Notes under the pieces: generated by a model
The model's input: the letters and a program-made list of their open reading frames with translations, nothing else
The model's database searches: none
What the model was told of the DNA's origin: nothing
Shown here: positions 1 to 11,400 of the stretch, piece after piece
How positions within the stretch are numbered: position 1 is the first letter of the stretch
Layout: each line of letters begins with the position of its first letter
Position numbers and translations under genes: made by a program
From: Nymphaea colorata
Taxonomy: Eukaryota; Streptophyta; Magnoliopsida; Nymphaeales; Nymphaeaceae
Direction: 5' to 3'
Assembly (NCBI RefSeq): GCF_008831285.2
Contig: NC_045138.2
Coordinates: 15,140,571-15,204,570, forward strand
DNA: 64,000 bases

Positions 1-1206
1 TCACGCATGGGTACAAGATGGAAGGAAGGGGCAGTTTTAACGGATTATTCTCTGGTGTACGAAGCGAAAGGACGGGAAAGGCGGCATCTCATGGGCTTAG
101 AATTAATGAGGGCATTTCGGTAAATGAAAGAAGTCCGAGCATCCCATAATTAGGAAGAGGGGCGGATCGGCATCTCGGATTCGTGTTTGCAAGGCGACGG
201 CGGGACAGTTGGCCGAGGGTCAGATCCGGATCCTGATGTTTGATTGAAACCTTTGGGGTCCAATCCGTAATCATCATCACAGGATCTCCATGGACTTGGG
301 CAGAGATAAAATTAAACAAGATGGGAGGCGCGTCAGCGGGGGAGGGAGAATGTGACGGCTACCGAGTTCGGATCGAACTGAATCCGAAATCCTATCTTAA
401 AGATTGGTTCACATCAGTAGAATCTGCCTTAAAAAAAAAGTGAATATGTTTATGGGACAGTAATTTTAGTGTTTCGTGAATTTATTTCAGAATATCAACC
501 TTGAATGAGATATTGTGAGAGTGTACCGTGAATGTAATCAAAGATATGTTCATTTGATACTAGTTTTAATGTTTTATGAATCTATCTTATTCTTACATAA
601 AACACACTCATAAGTTCTTCCTGCCAAACGGCTTCTACTTGGAGGCAGCGATCAACTTCGTCGTCGTCTTCTCTTTATCCTCTTTATTAGTTCAACGTAT
701 CATGCATTGAGCAGCTGCTTTGTGGTGGTAATCATTTGCTGCCGATATCTTTTTCTCGAAATCGATTCCCTTTGAGAACCTATCTCGGAATAGCTGTCCA
801 TGTCTAAATTGATCGGTGGTGGATTGCATTGAATGGCGTGGTGCCAAGCGCTGGGCTTTGGATTTAAATACCTTGATTTATCTCCATCTGATTCGTATTG
901 CCAGTTTTTCCCTTCTTTTTAACGCGATTCGATTCAGAAAGTACTGTTCCCCAAACCTTGCCAGTTGCATGAACAGTTCCCAGACGACTTTGTGAAGACA
1001 CCATCGTTTCGTGGTAACAAGAGGTTGATGAAGCTCTTTCTCTTTCTTTACCTCTAAGATCTACAGAACTTACTACTTTCTTCGACCAGAGTCTGTCATC
1101 TTTTGTAGTCTAAAGAAATAATAAAGATGATAATTGAATTGATGACTAGAACCTCTCATACTCAACCGATTGCAGAAGAACGAGCGAGCTGTCAAAAAAT
1201 TTAGCT

Positions 1207-1760
1207 TTGAATGAATGGCAACGAATCAATTTTTATTTTCTATCTTTTAAAATATTTTTATTTTCTTTATCTTCAAAACAAGGTTAAATATTCTTTTTCT
1301 TTTCTTTTATTTTTTTTTTGTGTTGCGAGTAGACCTGAGCAACGGGTTGGGTACCCATGGAGTAACCGAGTACTCGGCCCGGTAGGATCTGGGCCTGATG
1401 TACGGCTTGGCCCAGCCCGATCTAACCCGTTTATAATTAAAAAAATAATTTTCTAATTTTTTTAAAATTTAGTAATACTTATTTTATTAGTAAAAATATA
1501 TTTTATATTAATAAAAATTTATTTTATAATTAAAAAATATTTTTTATTACCAAACAAACCGGGCCGAGCCGGGTCGGGGTCGGGCCGTGGCCGGGACCCG
1601 AGCTATCGGGCCAGGTTTCGAGACCGACGAGCCGACCGGGGCAGGGTTTTACAAGGCCGAGCGGCCAGGCCCGACCGGTTGCCCAGGTGCAATGGCAAGT
1701 AAACTTGAATGAATGGGGACCAATCAATATTTTTTTTTTCTATCTTCTAAAATATTTTTT
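1207..1760. repeat. Direct repeats of about 50 bp bracketing the GC/AT element
   Basis: The stretch from 1207 (ttgaatgaatggcaacgaat..., T-rich tail to about 1260) is repeated from 1705 (ttgaatgaatggggaccaat..., T-rich tail to about 1760). The two copies agree at most positions and sit on either side of the 1333-1688 element. This could be a segmental duplication spanning the insertion or the ends of a larger composite element. Confidence 0.5.
1333..1688. mobile_element. MITE-like element, GC-rich arms and AT-rich core
   Basis: The left end reads acctgagcaacggg (1333-1346). The right end ccggttgcccaggt (1675-1688) is its inverted complement at 12 of 14 positions. Both arms are strings of GGGCC, GGGTC and CGGGCC words; the core (about 1430-1550) is almost pure A/T. 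No coding potential and no clear target-site duplication at the exact ends. A second element of the same build lies near 13.74-14.10 kb. The family name is unknown to me; the classification as a non-autonomous DNA element is an inference from the inverted ends. Confidence 0.45.
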
Positions 1761-2559
1761 TGTTTTTTATAGATTTTCAACCGATTCAACTAAATCGAAT
1801 TTTCAACAAAATCAATGACGACAAGTCAGAAAGGAAAAGGACCCTTTGACACCAACTTAGGATGAAGGAGGATAAGAATACCGTGTAAGAAACACTGTTG
1901 TCTTCACAAAAACAAATATACATTATTATAATTAAAAATAAATGAAGAGAATGCCCCTGGATAACGAACAGTCATAAACCACAAATAGTGCTTAACATGT
2001 TTGTAGACCCGTAGATTTTTTTAGCGGTTGTTTAAAGTGGATTCCACTTGCTTTTCAACTATTTTTCTCTTAAGAAAAAGAATCCAATTAAGGGCTTATC
2101 TTTCATGTACAGTCTCAAAACGGGTCGTATATGTCTGAATTTCATCGCCTGTTTCTGCTTCAAAACTATGTTAAATATTCATTTATGCAGAATAAATGGA
2201 TGGTGGTATTTGTCTCAATTATATAAAAGTGAACATGCATTCTTCAGTTTGAAAGGAAAATGTGATAGGATACAAAATTTTCGATTTGCCAAATTAATGG
2301 CATTTCAGGCTTTGATTAGGTTAGGTAGTTGTCTGTCAAACTGCTTTCAGATATTTAAAAATTCAAAAATGTGAGGCCGTTTTGAAAAAAGTCGACCGGT
2401 ACATGATATTTCCTTTCTATTATTCACGTAATTAGCACTACAGGTTAGAAAAACAGAGCTTCTTAATCTGATTACATCAACATTAAGGATGGAAATTTAT
2501 AGTGAAGAAACGCTTAACCATGCTTGCTTCTTCCTGGGGAGAGAATCCTGCTTCGGGCG

Positions 2560-3678
2560 ATGGTTACTTGTGAAACAAGGTGCCATAATCAACCTGTGGA
2601 TTATATGTCACACTACATCGATAGATTCCATCATCTTCTTTGTCAGCCAGAATTGACGTCTTCAGTATACCAGCGAACTATGCCATATGATTTCAGAAAT
2701 CCTGCACTTCCAAACCATGTGCTCCCTTTCTTCCCAAAGCCAACTTATGGTGTCGCCTTTCATTTTAATTCTCCTCCACACCACCCTTTCTGTCCATACC
2801 CATCTCATTCCTTCCAAATATTTCTCCTCTTGGTTTCCAAAAGCTTCATGCCATTTGAACAAGGGCAGATCCAGAAGCAAGCGAACAGCCCGATGAAGCA
2901 GAGCAGCAGCCCACTGCAAGGTACTGTAATCTCTGCCGGCCAACAGCACAACCATCAAGTGTACCGTGATCCCTGTGTTGACTACGATGTTGAATCCAAC
3001 AGCAGCCATGGCCGCATCCTCAGCCTCTTGCTCAAGTTTGTCATTGCCTTCTCTGTCATCCTCTGCTTTAGTGATCTGATTGGCCTGTTCCTTCTCAAAC
3101 CAGCCATGGTTGAGGTCAGGTTTGAGAAGGCATCACTAACAAAGTTCAGCTTCACCAACAAGAACATCCTGAATTTCGATCTTGCGTTGGATGTTAGAGT
3201 GAGGAACCCCAACAAGAAAATTGGCATCTATTATGAAAGCCTTGAAGCAGTTGCATTCTACGAGGGCGAGCGGCTCGGGGCGGTTTCGGTGCCGAGTTTC
3301 TACCAAGAGCCCGAAAACACGACGTATGTTCACCCTGTATTTCGGGGCCAATTCCCGGCCGGTCGCGGTTATGGCGTTTTCCGGGATTATATTTTAGGGA
3401 GACATCAAGGTTGGTTTGAAGCTGAGGTTAAGTTTTTCACCAAGTTGTGGCTGAAGATAGGGCCTCTGAATGGAGAGAGATATGAACCAGAGTTCACTTG
3501 CCCTTTGTTGGTTCGTTTGGGCTCTGTAACTCCATTAAGAAATGCAGAGCTCAAATGGTCAAGATGTGAGGCTGAATTTCACCCTCTGAGTTTTTCCCCG
3601 CAGATTCTAAATTATGTCGTCCCCTTCACTTTGGTTGTATTATATTTGTTGGTACTAGTTTTTGTACATTTTGTCTGA
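2560..3678 (+). CDS. NDR1/HIN1-like (LEA-2 domain) membrane protein
   Basis: Encodes a plant NDR1/HIN1-like protein, a family of plasma-membrane proteins linked to defence and stress. A hydrophobic segment (ILSLLLKFVIAFSVILCF) follows a short N-terminal region. It is followed by a LEA-2 type fold with the family phrases FTNKNILNFDLALDVRVRNP, NPNKKIGIYY and a C-terminal Cys (SRCEAEF). A second hydrophobic stretch lies at the C-terminus, as in NDR1 relatives. The first in-frame ATG is 2560, giving 372 aa. Family members are usually about 200-260 aa and the first ~110 residues look like leader sequence, so ATG 2848 (276 aa) or 2893 (261 aa) may be the true start. The core ORF is uninterrupted to the stop at 3678. 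No TATA box was firmly identified. Which NHL subgroup it belongs to cannot be settled here. Confidence 0.8.
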   Translation: MVTCETRCHNQPVDYMSHYIDRFHHLLCQPELTSSVYQRTMPYDFRNPALPNHVLPFFPKPTYGVAFHFNSPPHHPFCPYPSHSFQIFLLLVSKSFMPFEQGQIQKQANSPMKQSSSPLQGTVISAGQQHNHQVYRDPCVDYDVESNSSHGRILSLLLKFVIAFSVILCFSDLIGLFLLKPAMVEVRFEKASLTKFSFTNKNILNFDLALDVRVRNPNKKIGIYYESLEAVAFYEGERLGAVSVPSFYQEPENTTYVHPVFRGQFPAGRGYGVFRDYILGRHQGWFEAEVKFFTKLWLKIGPLNGERYEPEFTCPLLVRLGSVTPLRNAELKWSRCEAEFHPLSFSPQILNYVVPFTLVVLYLLVLVFVHFV

Positions 3679-6600
3679 TTCAGTTTTTGAGCAAAAACGA
3701 AACTGCTTATGTCGCTAAAGATAGAGTTTTCCTGACAATGGTTCGTCCGCTTTTCTTATTTCCTGTCAATGGTTCGTCTTCCTTTCTTAATGCAAGAAAA
3801 GCAAACACGACGAAGACAAATGATGAAAAATGCTACTTCTTTTGAATAATGTGCTGTTTATGGCCTTCGGCTTCTTCTTTTGTTCTGTTTATTCTTTGGT
3901 AAGAAACTCTGTTTATTCTTTTGGCAAGAAACTCTGGTTATTCTTTGGAAGATACTGTAAACGGCTGTTCTTCTCAACAGAAGAATGGGGAATCTATCCA
4001 AGTGGGTGAGTTTTGAATGTAAACTGCCAAGGAAGATGAAGAAACTTCTGGTCCAAATAAACAGAGATGGATCAAATGCCCATTCTCTTCACACTTGAGG
4101 TTCATTTTATGTTTAGTACTTTGAACTGCAACCCATTTAAACTGATCAGGAACAAAACTAGCACAACTGGAAAGAAACCATTTGGATACACTTATAGGGC
4201 CGCAAGCATGTCAGATGCAGATCAGAACCAAGCTACCAAAGAGAGCTCTCAAGTGGCAAAGCAGCTCTAACTTAATTTGTTCAATATCAGGTCCTTACAT
4301 GAACTGAATCCAAACTAGTTAGGTTTTTCTGTTTTCTTCTCCGATTTCTGATTTTTATTCGAAGACATAATTTTAAGGAGTGGCAGAGCCATAAATCTCT
4401 AAAAGAATGATAATAATAATAAATTAAGTTTTTATGTATAAATAAATCAAATTCTATGAACAGCCGCAATGTAGCTCCGCCATTGGTTTAGAGTTTTTGG
4501 GTTCGTCATCTGTGATGCAACCAATGGGTTCATTGTGTACGATCAACCAAAACGAATTCTCTTCATTGAGAGAATAAATCAACGGTTGACACTTTAAATA
4601 TCGCCGTTTTGGAAATATGGAAGTTTTATATAAATTACTATGGGCCATATGATCGAATTAATGAAGTTCACGTGCTATCGTCATTTAAAAAAAAATAATC
4701 CTCTAAAAGGACAGATAACAACATGACATTTGGCTTCGTGATTTTTTTTTTTTTAAATGGGCACTTGGTTGTCGAGTCAACCGATTATATCTGAAGATAT
4801 TTTTCAGTTTCCTGCTTCTCATACTGTGGGTGATATAGTTAGGGACGTACAAGTATATCGTACTACTATCACGATTTTGAATCCGTTTAGTCGAATCCAG
4901 GAAGGAAATTTGAGTCTGAGTAATAATCCAAATAATATCCAACTAAAATTCGATAAAGATCTAGATAGATAGATTAATGGCAGATCTTATGCCAGCCTAA
5001 TCAAAATCCGTGTTTTAAATCATATTCAGTTGCATAGAATCCATATAATTAATTGTGAGGGGATTGTATCATATTTAAGCGAAGACCAACATGAAGTTTG
5101 AAGACGAACAAGTTCTCGGGTAGAATTATTTGTGAATTGTTGGTTCCATTGGCTGCTGGAGAAGATGGTTTTAGCAGAACCAAGTGCGATCTTCACGTTC
5201 TGTAACTGTGGTGTTTGTTCTTCTGCTTTTTTTTTTTTTTCCATCTGTTCTTTGTCAGATATGCTATTTTCCATTGAACCAGTGGGGTTGAAAGCCCAAA
5301 AGGGCCGATCAAAGCTGTCATGTTCAGGCACTGGTGTCCATCACATGGGTTTTGCAAATTCCCTGCCTAAGCTAAGAATTCTTTTTCTACCTTCTCTTCA
5401 CCTTTTTCTGTGTCGACTTCCAGAATTTGCGTATGTGGAAATTGCGAGTTCATGATATAAAATTATCAAGTCATTGATTATAAATCCTATCTGCTTTGCT
5501 CTCTTGAGGGAGAGACAAAGAGAGAGAGTTAGAAAACGAGTTTTGTTCTTCAAAAAAACTTAAAATACTCGATAAAGACTTCATATCCTTAGACAGTTAA
5601 TATCCCAGTAGCTTTGCTCCGTTTATACATAGTTCCTGCGAAAGAAACGCATATCTTTCCAGACAACCTGGCTTTGTATAGTTAAGAAACGAGTTTTTTC
5701 TTTGAGTAAAATAAGAAAGGTAGTCAACAAGGACTTTATGCATATATAAAAAATACGAATGAATTGACGCAATGACAAGTCATCGTCAATGGAAAAAGAT
5801 ATACGCAGATTTCTTTTCCAAGGCCGACCTCTTGTTACAAGCCAGGATTTACACCTTTGGGACTCGATGTACAGTGAGGAGTTTGAATGCTTCAAGGCAA
5901 AAACAATATTAAATGCAATTCAACATAAAATTCGGTGGAATCATCCAAGGGAAAATTGGTGGTGGTGTTTTATTCATGAGAATTTTACCTAAAAACCAAC
6001 GTTTCCTTCGTTGGCATGATCCAATAGCAATCTGTCTTTCACATTCTTGACCTTCCCACAGAGAAGGCAGGGTCATCCCTTTTGCAAATTGTGAAGGGGA
6101 CAAATTTTGGCCAAGGATTTAGATCCATATTCATGAGAGAAGCATCTGCTTGATAATGCATTCACTTTCTTTTCGAATGGCAGGTCTACAAAATTGTAAT
6201 GGCATTGGATATCAGTTTCTTCATGTTCTACTACATAACAACAACAATAATAATAAGTCTTACCAATTTTTTCCAAGCCTTATGTCTAAAGATTTTAATT
6301 TTCAACTTCGCGCTATTGATGAATTACTCTCTTTCCTTTGGGTGCGCCGGAGCTGCCTGAATATGGGCTGAAGCCGTGTCTCCTCTCTGCTTGAGGAGTA
6401 CAGGATAGCTTTGGGATCTCAGGTGGACTATGGCGCCTTTATCAACTTGAGTGCTGGGTGCTGCAACTATTTGCACTCCTCAGAAATCAAACCTGGTTAT
6501 ATGCGCTATAAATTTGTATGCCAGTTAATGATTAAAATATCCTTATTAAAAATGAAATTTTTTTGTAAAGATAAATTGAAAATTAAAAAAAAAAAAGTAA

Positions 6601-8433
6601 AAAGATTATAAAAGACCTTTCTTTTTAATAAATTACCAAACTATCCTTCCTTCCTCTAACAGTACTGTGCGCGCTGCACACACGACTATCTCTCTTGCGA
6701 AATAGCATGGAATTGATGACGCGCGCCTTATATGTGCTGCCACACCCGTTAGGGCATTACTCCCTTTCCTTTACAAAAATAAGATCACTAAAGCAAATGT
6801 TGCCTACGCTCCATCGCAGAGTATACCCTTAACAAGGCATGTCTATGTCAAGTTACTGAGATCTAATTATGAAAATCTAGCTCTTAGCAATTTCTGCAAC
6901 CTTTACTATAGGAATTAAATTGTGCTTGACTATCTCTACTACTTCGCATGAACTCGGGGTAAAAGTTTTGTAAGTAGTCATGTTGTTAATGCAATTCCCT
7001 ATTATATAAGTTGTCTAATTCGTTTTTACATAGTTGACACTATCCATAACCTCTAACTTAACACCAAAGAAGAGTTCAATCCGATTTTTTTTAATCTGTT
7101 ATCCCGTTGATCATAGTTTGGCATTAGAATATATTTATTGAAAGATCAAGGATTTGAAGAAGAAAGTCATTTGCCATCCCGGTGTTTAACTTTAATTGCC
7201 TAGTTCACAACTTTGCAGACTTGAGTGATTTTTGAATCGTCGGGAAGCTAACATATTTGCGTTAAAACTTTAGTTTAAAGCTGAAGATAAATTAGAGTTA
7301 AATGTGTGGTAAAGAGGAGAGTGGATTTTCTACTGGCTTTTGGACTCAACTAAATTTGCGGGGCTCCCGTGCCGGGCCGTTGTAAAATGGGAATGCCTAA
7401 AATTGATCATCACAAGATCTTTGGCCATCTCGGGAAGGATCAAAGTGGTCTTATGAGCATAAATTCGTAGTGGTTACATAAATATATGGATTCTACTCCC
7501 GAGAAGGGGTTTGGGGGTGTTTAGTATTGGCGAATCATGGAATTTAGGAAGGATTGATAGTAGTCAGTTAGATAATGATTTAACATCGAAGACTGATATG
7601 ATGACTTATGCCTTCTGGTCTGGTATAATGGCACGTAGTTGGTACACATTTTTTATAGGCGCTACTGGCATTGAAAGATGTTGATATTGGGTTGAGGGGC
7701 ACTGAATGTGGTTTGCGCATCTCCATATAACTGAAATTGTACATGAACCACCATTTTCTGCCAATCATTTACAAAATCGTCTCCATACAGTCAATCAATA
7801 CCATTTAAGATGTATGAATAGAGACTTGAATCGTTCAAATTTGATGAGAAACGCAGATTTCATGAATGTTTAAACTTTAAATACAGAAGCATCGAACCAC
7901 TGATGTTGTTCGCTCGCGCAGAGGAATCTGACGATCTACAGGTCAGTTCTTGTGCGATCAGGCAGTTGGATTGTGTCTATGTTTTTAGAATTCGTGGAAA
8001 AGCTTCAAGCAGTGAAAGTGGCTAATTGTACACACGGCTGCTCACAGCTCAGCTGAGTTCTCTTTCTATTATGAAAGTGGACTTATGTTGGTGAAAAAGC
8101 TCGGACTTCAGATGTGACTCCTGGTTTCAGGTTAGTTTTTGTTACATTGTCAGATCCTCTGTCAAAAGTTGAACTGAAAATGCCTGTAAGGCACCAAAAC
8201 TTTCCTTGGTTAACAGAAGCTCACAACATACACACAAAAAAGCCAGAACAATTAAAAAAAAAAAGCAAAAATTATTCATGGTATGGTCCAGCACTACAAT
8301 GAATCATGAAAACTACACAAAGAAAGCACAATCCGCATATGCTGCAACACAATGCCATGTAAGAGAATACATACAATTTTACAGCTTAATATGCTTGCGT
8401 AGTCCCAAGCTCATGTCCCACCCATCACATTGA
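3679..8433. other. Intergenic region, no gene recognised
   Basis: About 4.7 kb between the NDR1/HIN1-like gene and the 3' end of the FSP1-like gene. Open frames are short and match nothing I know. 4750-4960 has repeat-like text with 'cgaatcc' and 'aatccaaataatatccaac' words. 5100-5330 holds a minus-strand open frame rich in Lys and Gln, of unknown nature. The remainder is AT-rich. The last few hundred bases should contain the 3' UTR of the minus-strand oxidoreductase. Confidence 0.5.
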
Positions 8434-11400
8434 TCACGAGCTTGAAGGATCCAAACCCAACTCTTTTCTGGTTTTTCCGACAAATAAATCCTTAGATTTA
8501 TAATATCCTGGAATGTACCCAACGGTTGTAAGGAAAGGTAACTGAGCAATAGCTTGTTTCCTCCCAAGGGACACAATGGCATTTGCCGAACCCTGTTTGT
8601 ATCGGTAGAGTTCACTTTCACTTCTTCCCTCCAGCAGCAGTTTCAGGTTCTTGGCAGCCAGCAATGCATGCTTGCGAGCAATGTATCCTTGCTTCATTTC
8701 CTGTGTGATACAAGCAAATGTCAAAGATTTTGATTTAGCTATGAGCCAGGCGTCCGATTTCACTATGAACCGTGCAAATTTTCCCTGCCGTTTTCTTTCT
8801 TCCCTTTCCCTTTCAGGACTAGACTATGCACAGAAACAACTGTCAAGCTCATGGGGTTATTCAGCAAGTTTCCAAGTACCAAAACATGCTGCCTAAAAGT
8901 AAAAAAATAAACATTACTAAGAAGTATTTCCGGCGACAACATTTTATATCATCAGATGTTGTTGAAGCAAAAATTGAAAGGTTATAGGTTGTTGTAGCCT
9001 AAGAAGCCATAGTAAGGTTTGCCAAATGACGAAGTGTGAAAATGCGTGCCAGTGCGCGTGACGTCCATAATTTACTAACTGTATGTTCACCGTACCACTG
9101 GCAAACATGAGAACATGGTCATATCGTGAACTATAACCTATTTGTGCTTGAATAAACCCTTGGATAGCTCACGTGATGGACTGCTTTGTACTTGTGAGAA
9201 GGAAGACTAGATCGGGTGAATGAAACGTAAATGAAATAGGCAGACCTGAAATTTATGAGGCTATAAGGTGTAAACATTCGAATCAAAGAATGGAATAGGG
9301 CGGTGTGGATGAATGATGCAATTTCTATAGCTAAATGGTTCGTATTTTTGGCATGTAGGGGCATAATCTTGACCTTGGAGGGGCTCCAACGTTTTAGTCT
9401 TGCCGTGGCCAATCGCTGCATTTTGTTAAAATCGAAGGGGAGTTTGTTTCTTTATCTGGCTTGTTTCTGTCAGGCAGCCAAAACAATATAGAAGTTTATG
9501 GGTGATAAATACAAACACTTCTACGCCCGATGCTGTCGATTAAGAGCTAATGGAGATTTGGTCGAGTGCATCATTTCCCAGGGCACTAATGTGTTGGAAA
9601 GCTTTTATTTCCCCACGTTATTTGGAAGATCTGGCCGTACAGGAACTCGCTCCTTTTGTGATAGGAACCAGTATGTAGTGGATAATAAGTACTTTTGGGT
9701 CACATAAGGAGTACAAACATTAGTCCATGTGTTTAAATGCATGCATGACGAGCATATTTTGGATGTGTAGACCTGTTACCAATATGCATATTTATTTTAA
9801 TGCTCACTGGTCTAACATTATCTTATACTCATAGCGTCTGAGATGATGATAAAAAGTAATACGAAATAATGATTAGGTATAAAATAATATGTATAAGATA
9901 AATGATAAAAAGTAATACGAAATAATGATTAGGTATAAAATAATATGTATAAGATAACAAAAGATGGATGAGATAACACTAAACAAAAGGTATAAGATAA
10001 CAAAAGAAGTATGAAATAATGATAGATGTATGAGATAATGTTAAACAAATGTATAAAATGTATAAGATAATGTTATGAGCAGGACAAAAAAATAAAAACA
10101 TTTTTTCGTTGTTCATTGGATTATATTAGTCATAATGATATGCATAATCCATTTTTTTGCAGTTTTCTGTTATCTCTACAAAAAATTCCTTTTGAAACAT
10201 GTTTATTGTTATTAAAATGACCCATGAAAAATTCATATAACCAACTTCATTTTTTTTCACCCTCTCAATGTTCAATGAAAAGTCAAAGATAATAATTACC
10301 CGGATATCGGTGATGTCTCCAATAGCAAATATGTTTTTCTTGCCCGCAACTCTTAAGTGTTCATCAACCATCAACTGCCCGCGCTCGTTCAGACAGTCCT
10401 GTAATATACCGTCTGTTAACCACGAAGACCCGAGGCCCTTCCCAATGCAATTGAACCAGCAGTCTACCCTAACTTTAACACCTTCACTTGTAACAAATTC
10501 GGTTTGCGCATCATCAAGCTGCTCTAAACGTATCTCTTGGTTAAATAAAACCTGCACTTTCCTTGACGTCAGCCAGGCCAACGCTTTCTCTGAAGCCTTT
10601 GGGCCAATAAATTCCAGTAGTCTATATCCTTTATGAACTATAGTAATGTGCTTCTCCGGGAAGTCAACGGCAATCTCAGCGGCGAGTTCCACACCAGTCG
10701 GCCCACCACCAACAATCAAAATAGAGCTTGATGCTCTGATCTTTTCATAGGCTGCCATAGGGACATAGAAAAGGTTCATAATTACCATACGAATAGAGCC
10801 ACAAAATTCAGGTAAAATTATAAATTTGATTCATTAAACTATAGAAAAGGAATATAGACCCATTGAAAAGGATAGATCAAAGACAATTTTCTTGGGGTTT
10901 TGATTTCATAACAGTCATGAGATTCTGAGAAGGCTCTAGCCCTTTATGAAGAAGCATATCAATATTTTTAAAACAGAAAATGGCATACAACGACAGTGGA
11001 ACAACAACCTATAGTACAAACCTGTTCAGCTAGCTCTCAAGTCAATCGACGCTTTCGGGTAATAAACTGTCTTGTTTTTACCGTATGTATGACTAAGGCA
11101 GTAAGTAGACAAGTATTATGGCATCCATCATGTTAAACACTATGAGTATATTATTTTAAGACTCGTGTTTTACCATTCAACGTGCAAAGGTATACTACTA
11201 GCCCTTGTTTTTACAGTAGAAACGTAAGAGGAATCTCACAGTGCAATTCATATTTTGGTTTTCTTGATGTATTGGAGGTGAAAGCAAATGCCATAATATG
11301 CGAAAATAGTTCATTTCAAATAGATCGATCTATAATATTCACTATGAGCCCGTTTCATCTAATCATTCTCAAGGTAAGGTAAGCTCCATGAAAAGGTATA

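Larger units (their letters stand above)
1..2559. other. Gene-free, repeat-rich 5' flank
   Basis: No reading frame here resembles a known protein. The first 420 bases look like a degenerate dispersed repeat, with GATCCGGATCC-type and CGAATCCG-type words that recur near 18.6, 33.4, 42.5 and 61.8 kb. Around 470-590 there are phrases such as 'gtttcgtgaattta' and 'ttttatgaatcta' that resemble the repeat near 57.8 kb. 1207-1760 holds a GC-armed, AT-cored element described separately. The rest is AT-rich single-copy-looking sequence. Confidence 0.5.

Noticed and set aside
5026-5331. Minus-strand 101-codon open frame rich in Lys and Gln
   Set aside because: No family resemblance, no supporting splice structure, and the opposite strand carries a long T-run (17 T) that produces the Lys run; likely chance.
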